Shown: positions 7,360 through 8,936 of the stretch, one piece after another
How the letters are laid out: each line of letters starts with the position of its first letter
Position numbering within the stretch: position 1 is the first letter of the stretch
From: an uncultured Opitutales bacterium
GTDB lineage: Bacteria > Verrucomicrobiota > Verrucomicrobiia > Opitutales > UBA2995
DNA: 8,936 bases
NCBI GenBank assembly: GCA_937920335.1
Contig: CALGUT010000641.1
Location: 1-8,936 of the forward strand
Direction of reading: 5' to 3'
Notes under the pieces: model-generated
Told to the model about the DNA's origin: nothing
The model's database searches: none
What the model saw: the letters and a program-made list of their open reading frames with translations, nothing else
Position numbers and translations under genes: made by a program

Positions 7360-8253
7360 TTATTGCTTCTCGTCCCAATAGGCGGCCACGGCGATGGCTG
7401 CTAAATCGCCTATTCGTTCTCCGAGTTCTGCGGGCATCACCTCGCAAGCGGATAGAGCAGGCGAGAGCGCCTCTCTCTCGAGCGACGCGAGCATCGCTGG
7501 TTCAATCCATGGTCGGGCTCGAGGATAAATGCCGCCGATCAAGATCCGTTCGGGATTGAGAATATCGACCAGAACGGCCAAGCCGCGTCCTAGTTGTTCG
7601 CCAAAACGGGCGAATGCCTTCAATGCGGCTTCATCTCCCTGGTGGGCCAGTTTCGCCGCTTCCTTTGCGGACATGCCGGCCCATTGTGCGAAACCTCCGC
7701 CGCTGCACCAGCCTTCGAAGGACCCGCTCTTTCCGTAGCCGATCGGGCCATCATCGGTAAGACGCATGTGACCGATTTCACCGGCGAAGCCGTTGGTCCC
7801 TTCGAGGATTTGCCCATTGCAAACGATGCCTGATCCCATTCCGGTACCGCAGGTTAAAAATGCGAAGTTGTCGCAATTCCGTCCTCCTCCATACCTGCCT
7901 TCCGCGAGGGCTCCAGCATTGGCATCGTTCATTAAGTAGGTGGGCAGTTGAGAAGCTTTATGGGCGAGTTGAACGATAGGAACCGCGTCCCAGCCGGGCA
8001 AGTTGGGCGGGCTGAGAACGATTCCCTTCTTCGAATCCAAAGGACCCCCACAGGAGATTCCGACTCCGTAAAGCGAATCGCCGTAGCGTTTGGACAACTG
8101 TTCAACTTGAGTCAGAATCCATTCGCAGGTGGGTTCGAAGCTCGCGGTTGCCACTTCTTCGCGTGCTATAATCTCGCCTTCATCAGTGCCGACGAGAACG
8201 GCGCATTTGGTCCCGCCGATGTCGATTCCCAAATAGTGTCGCCCTTTATTCAT
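7360..8253 (-). CDS. ROK-family sugar kinase lacking the zinc-binding cysteines
   Basis: This 297-residue cytoplasmic ATP-dependent sugar kinase belongs to the ROK family (glucokinase, fructokinase, N-acetylhexosamine kinases). There is no N-terminal helix-turn-helix, so it is a kinase rather than a ROK repressor. It shows the phosphate loop DIGGTK (11-16), GISCGGPLD (65-73), MNDANAGALAEGR with catalytic Asp110, TCGTGMGSGI (134-143) and the sugar-binding GEIGHM (158-163; Glu159, His162). Where many ROK proteins carry the zinc motif CxCGxxGCxE, this one reads IGYGKSGSFE (171-180), so all three cysteines are replaced while Gly and Glu180 remain. I believe this is a recurring subgroup variant. 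The start ATG (8253-8251) lies inside the last codons of the upstream isomerase gene, an 8-base overlap implying translational coupling. The phosphorylated sugar cannot be deduced. Pairing with GmhA makes a heptose or related sugar phosphate worth considering. Confidence 0.93.
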   Translation of the reverse strand: MNKGRHYLGIDIGGTKCAVLVGTDEGEIIAREEVATASFEPTCEWILTQVEQLSKRYGDSLYGVGISCGGPLDSKKGIVLSPPNLPGWDAVPIVQLAHKASQLPTYLMNDANAGALAEGRYGGGRNCDNFAFLTCGTGMGSGIVCNGQILEGTNGFAGEIGHMRLTDDGPIGYGKSGSFEGWCSGGGFAQWAGMSAKEAAKLAHQGDEAALKAFARFGEQLGRGLAVLVDILNPERILIGGIYPRARPWIEPAMLASLEREALSPALSACEVMPAELGERIGDLAAIAVAAYWDEKQ

Positions 8254-8812
8254 GCCCTAGCTTTGTTTCGACTAAATCGCAAAGCGTATGGAGCAGCAGA
8301 AGGTGCGCTTCTTGTATCCTCGCTGTGCTCGTGCAGGAAACGCAAATTTCGTGGTCGGCTTTGCCCGAGCAGACGCCTCCGTCCTTGCCGAGGAGGGCGA
8401 TGGTTTTCAATCCCAGGGCCTTCGCTTTCTCGAGCGCCAGCAGGATGTTCTTGGATTGACCGCTGGAGCTGAATACTACCAGGCAGTCGCCCGTGCGGCC
8501 GAAGGCTTCCACCTGCCTTTCGAATACGCGGTCGAACTCGTAGTCGTTGCCGATAGCAGTCAAGTCTCCGCCATGCGCGTTCAGGCATAGAGCCGCGTAG
8601 GCGGGACGATCGTTCTTGTAACGCACGACGAGTTCGGTGGTCAGATGGGCGGCTTCCGCCGCGCTGCCACCGTTGCCGCAGGCGAGCAGGCGTCCGCCTG
8701 AGCGGAGTGTATTGGCTATGTCATCGGCTGCGTTTTCGGTCGTATCCGAGAAGGCGTTCAATTGTTGGAGAAGTTCGGCTGCTTCTTGTGTATTATGTTT
8801 TAGGATACTCAT
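8246..8812 (-). CDS. gmhA: Phosphoheptose isomerase-like SIS-domain protein (GmhA)
   Basis: This 188-residue cytoplasmic SIS-domain protein is close in length to E. coli GmhA (192), which converts sedoheptulose 7-phosphate to D-glycero-D-manno-heptose 7-phosphate, the first step of ADP-heptose synthesis. Matching segments include CGNGGSAAEAAHLTTELVVRY (45-65), RPAYAAL, GNDYEFDRVFERQVEA (88-103), SSSGQSKN, LLGKDGG and ARIQEAH. The four zinc/catalytic ligands of GmhA appear conserved: His56, Glu60, Gln167 and His175, with the Gln and His eight residues apart as in E. coli. This favours GmhA over DiaA-type or other SIS proteins. ATG 8812-8810 is the natural start, though no good Shine-Dalgarno precedes it. 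The stop lies 8 bases inside the ROK kinase gene. No HldE, GmhB or HldD gene is in the window, so an ADP-heptose pathway is not established here. Confidence 0.85.
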   Translation of the reverse strand: MSILKHNTQEAAELLQQLNAFSDTTENAADDIANTLRSGGRLLACGNGGSAAEAAHLTTELVVRYKNDRPAYAALCLNAHGGDLTAIGNDYEFDRVFERQVEAFGRTGDCLVVFSSSGQSKNILLALEKAKALGLKTIALLGKDGGVCSGKADHEICVSCTSTARIQEAHLLLLHTLCDLVETKLGHE

Positions 8813-8826
8813 TATAGAAATTTTGG

Positions 8827-8843
8827 CTCTAGATCCTCTAGAG
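8827..8843. promoter_or_regulatory. Perfect inverted repeat upstream of gmhA
   Basis: CTCTAGA-TCC-TCTAGAG is a perfect 7-base inverted repeat with a 3-base spacer, 15 bases upstream of the gmhA start. It could be a repressor operator or a leader hairpin close to the ribosome-loading region of the gmhA-ROK transcript. No regulator gene is visible, so the binding protein is unknown. Confidence 0.4.
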
Positions 8844-8849
8844 GCTGAC

Positions 8850-8888
8850 TAATAAGTCTGTGTAGGCAGAGTGATCTTCGACTTATTA
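8850..8888. promoter_or_regulatory. Second inverted repeat upstream of gmhA
   Basis: TAATAAGTC (8850-8858) and GACTTATTA (8880-8888) are perfect 9-base inverted arms around a 21-base spacer. The centres of the arms are 30 bases apart, close to three helical turns, which would place both half-sites on one DNA face. Together with the repeat at 8827-8843 this makes the 8813-8907 gap a candidate control region for gmhA and for any divergent gene to the right. Confidence 0.4.
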
Positions 8889-8907
8889 AACACACTCTCA
8901 GGAATTT

Positions 8908-8936
8908 ATGGCGACACAAATGCAGGGGGCTGCGCC
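8908..8936 (+). CDS. Possible start of a divergent gene, cut by the window edge
   Basis: An ATG at 8908 opens a frame (MATQMQGAA) that stays open to the end of the window. AGGA at 8900-8903 lies only 4 bases upstream, a short spacing for a ribosome-binding site. Nine residues are too few to identify anything. The main argument is position, as the gap to gmhA contains paired inverted repeats as in a divergent promoter region. Confidence 0.2.

Noticed and set aside
7948..8472. 174-codon + strand open frame
   Set aside because: Antisense to both the ROK kinase and gmhA, which are strongly supported.
8811..8816. TATAAT on the - strand as a -10 promoter box for gmhA
   Set aside because: It overlaps the gmhA ATG, so transcription would begin inside the gene, and there is no fitting -35 element.
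8831..8843. Resemblance of GATCCTCTAGAG to a cloning-vector polylinker
   Set aside because: Only about 12 bases match and the flanks diverge. The similarity is explained by the local palindrome of restriction-site-like sequence, so vector contamination is unlikely.
1..8936. CRISPR arrays, tRNA/rRNA genes, transposase genes
   Set aside because: No regularly spaced repeats, no cloverleaf-like or rRNA sequence and no transposase motif was seen on either strand.

Overview
The window looks like part of a glycan-degradation region of a marine or gut-type Verrucomicrobiota (or related PVC-group/Bacteroidota-like) genome. This is inferred from the gene mix: two secreted FGly-type sulfatases, a Gfo/Idh/MocA oxidoreductase, a GMC flavoprotein and a GPH-type sugar symporter. 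An A-rich 'AACCACAGAAAG...CACAAAA' inverted repeat, of a kind I associate with environmental genomes of that sort, adds weak support. No rRNA or marker gene is present, so the taxonomic call is soft.

Layout. Positions 1-1073 hold the C-terminal part of a GMC oxidoreductase that enters from the left edge. A 376-base gap follows, carrying a degenerate repeat and, just before the next gene, a possible mini-ORF that overlaps its start codon. Positions 1450-6822 form a compact + strand cluster, very likely one operon: Gfo/Idh/MocA oxidoreductase, sulfatase 1 (lipoprotein-like), sulfatase 2 (Sec signal peptide) and a GPH cation:sugar symporter, with gaps of only 6, 33 and 18 bases. A 537-base gap (6823-7359) separates it from a convergent - strand pair: a GmhA-like phosphoheptose isomerase (8812-8246) followed, with an 8-base overlap, by a ROK-family sugar kinase (8253-7360). 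Upstream of this pair, 8813-8907 holds two clean inverted repeats. A possible divergent + strand gene may begin at 8908.

How the genes may work together (inference). The sulfatases would remove sulfate esters from a glycan or sulfated sugar outside the cytoplasm, the GPH symporter would import the desulfated sugar, and the Gfo/Idh and GMC enzymes would oxidise it. No glycoside hydrolase, polysaccharide lyase, TonB receptor, regulator or sulfatase-maturing enzyme is visible, so the substrate cannot be named. The GmhA-ROK pair is transcribed oppositely and probably serves a separate sugar-phosphate or heptose function.

The genes belong to known families. The less ordinary points are a His-to-Gln change in the sulfate pocket of sulfatase 2, a ROK kinase lacking the usual zinc-binding cysteines and coupled to a GmhA with all its metal ligands, paired inverted repeats before that operon, and a possible decayed - strand reading frame around a nine-base homopolymer in the convergent gap. 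I do not see a convincing undescribed system.
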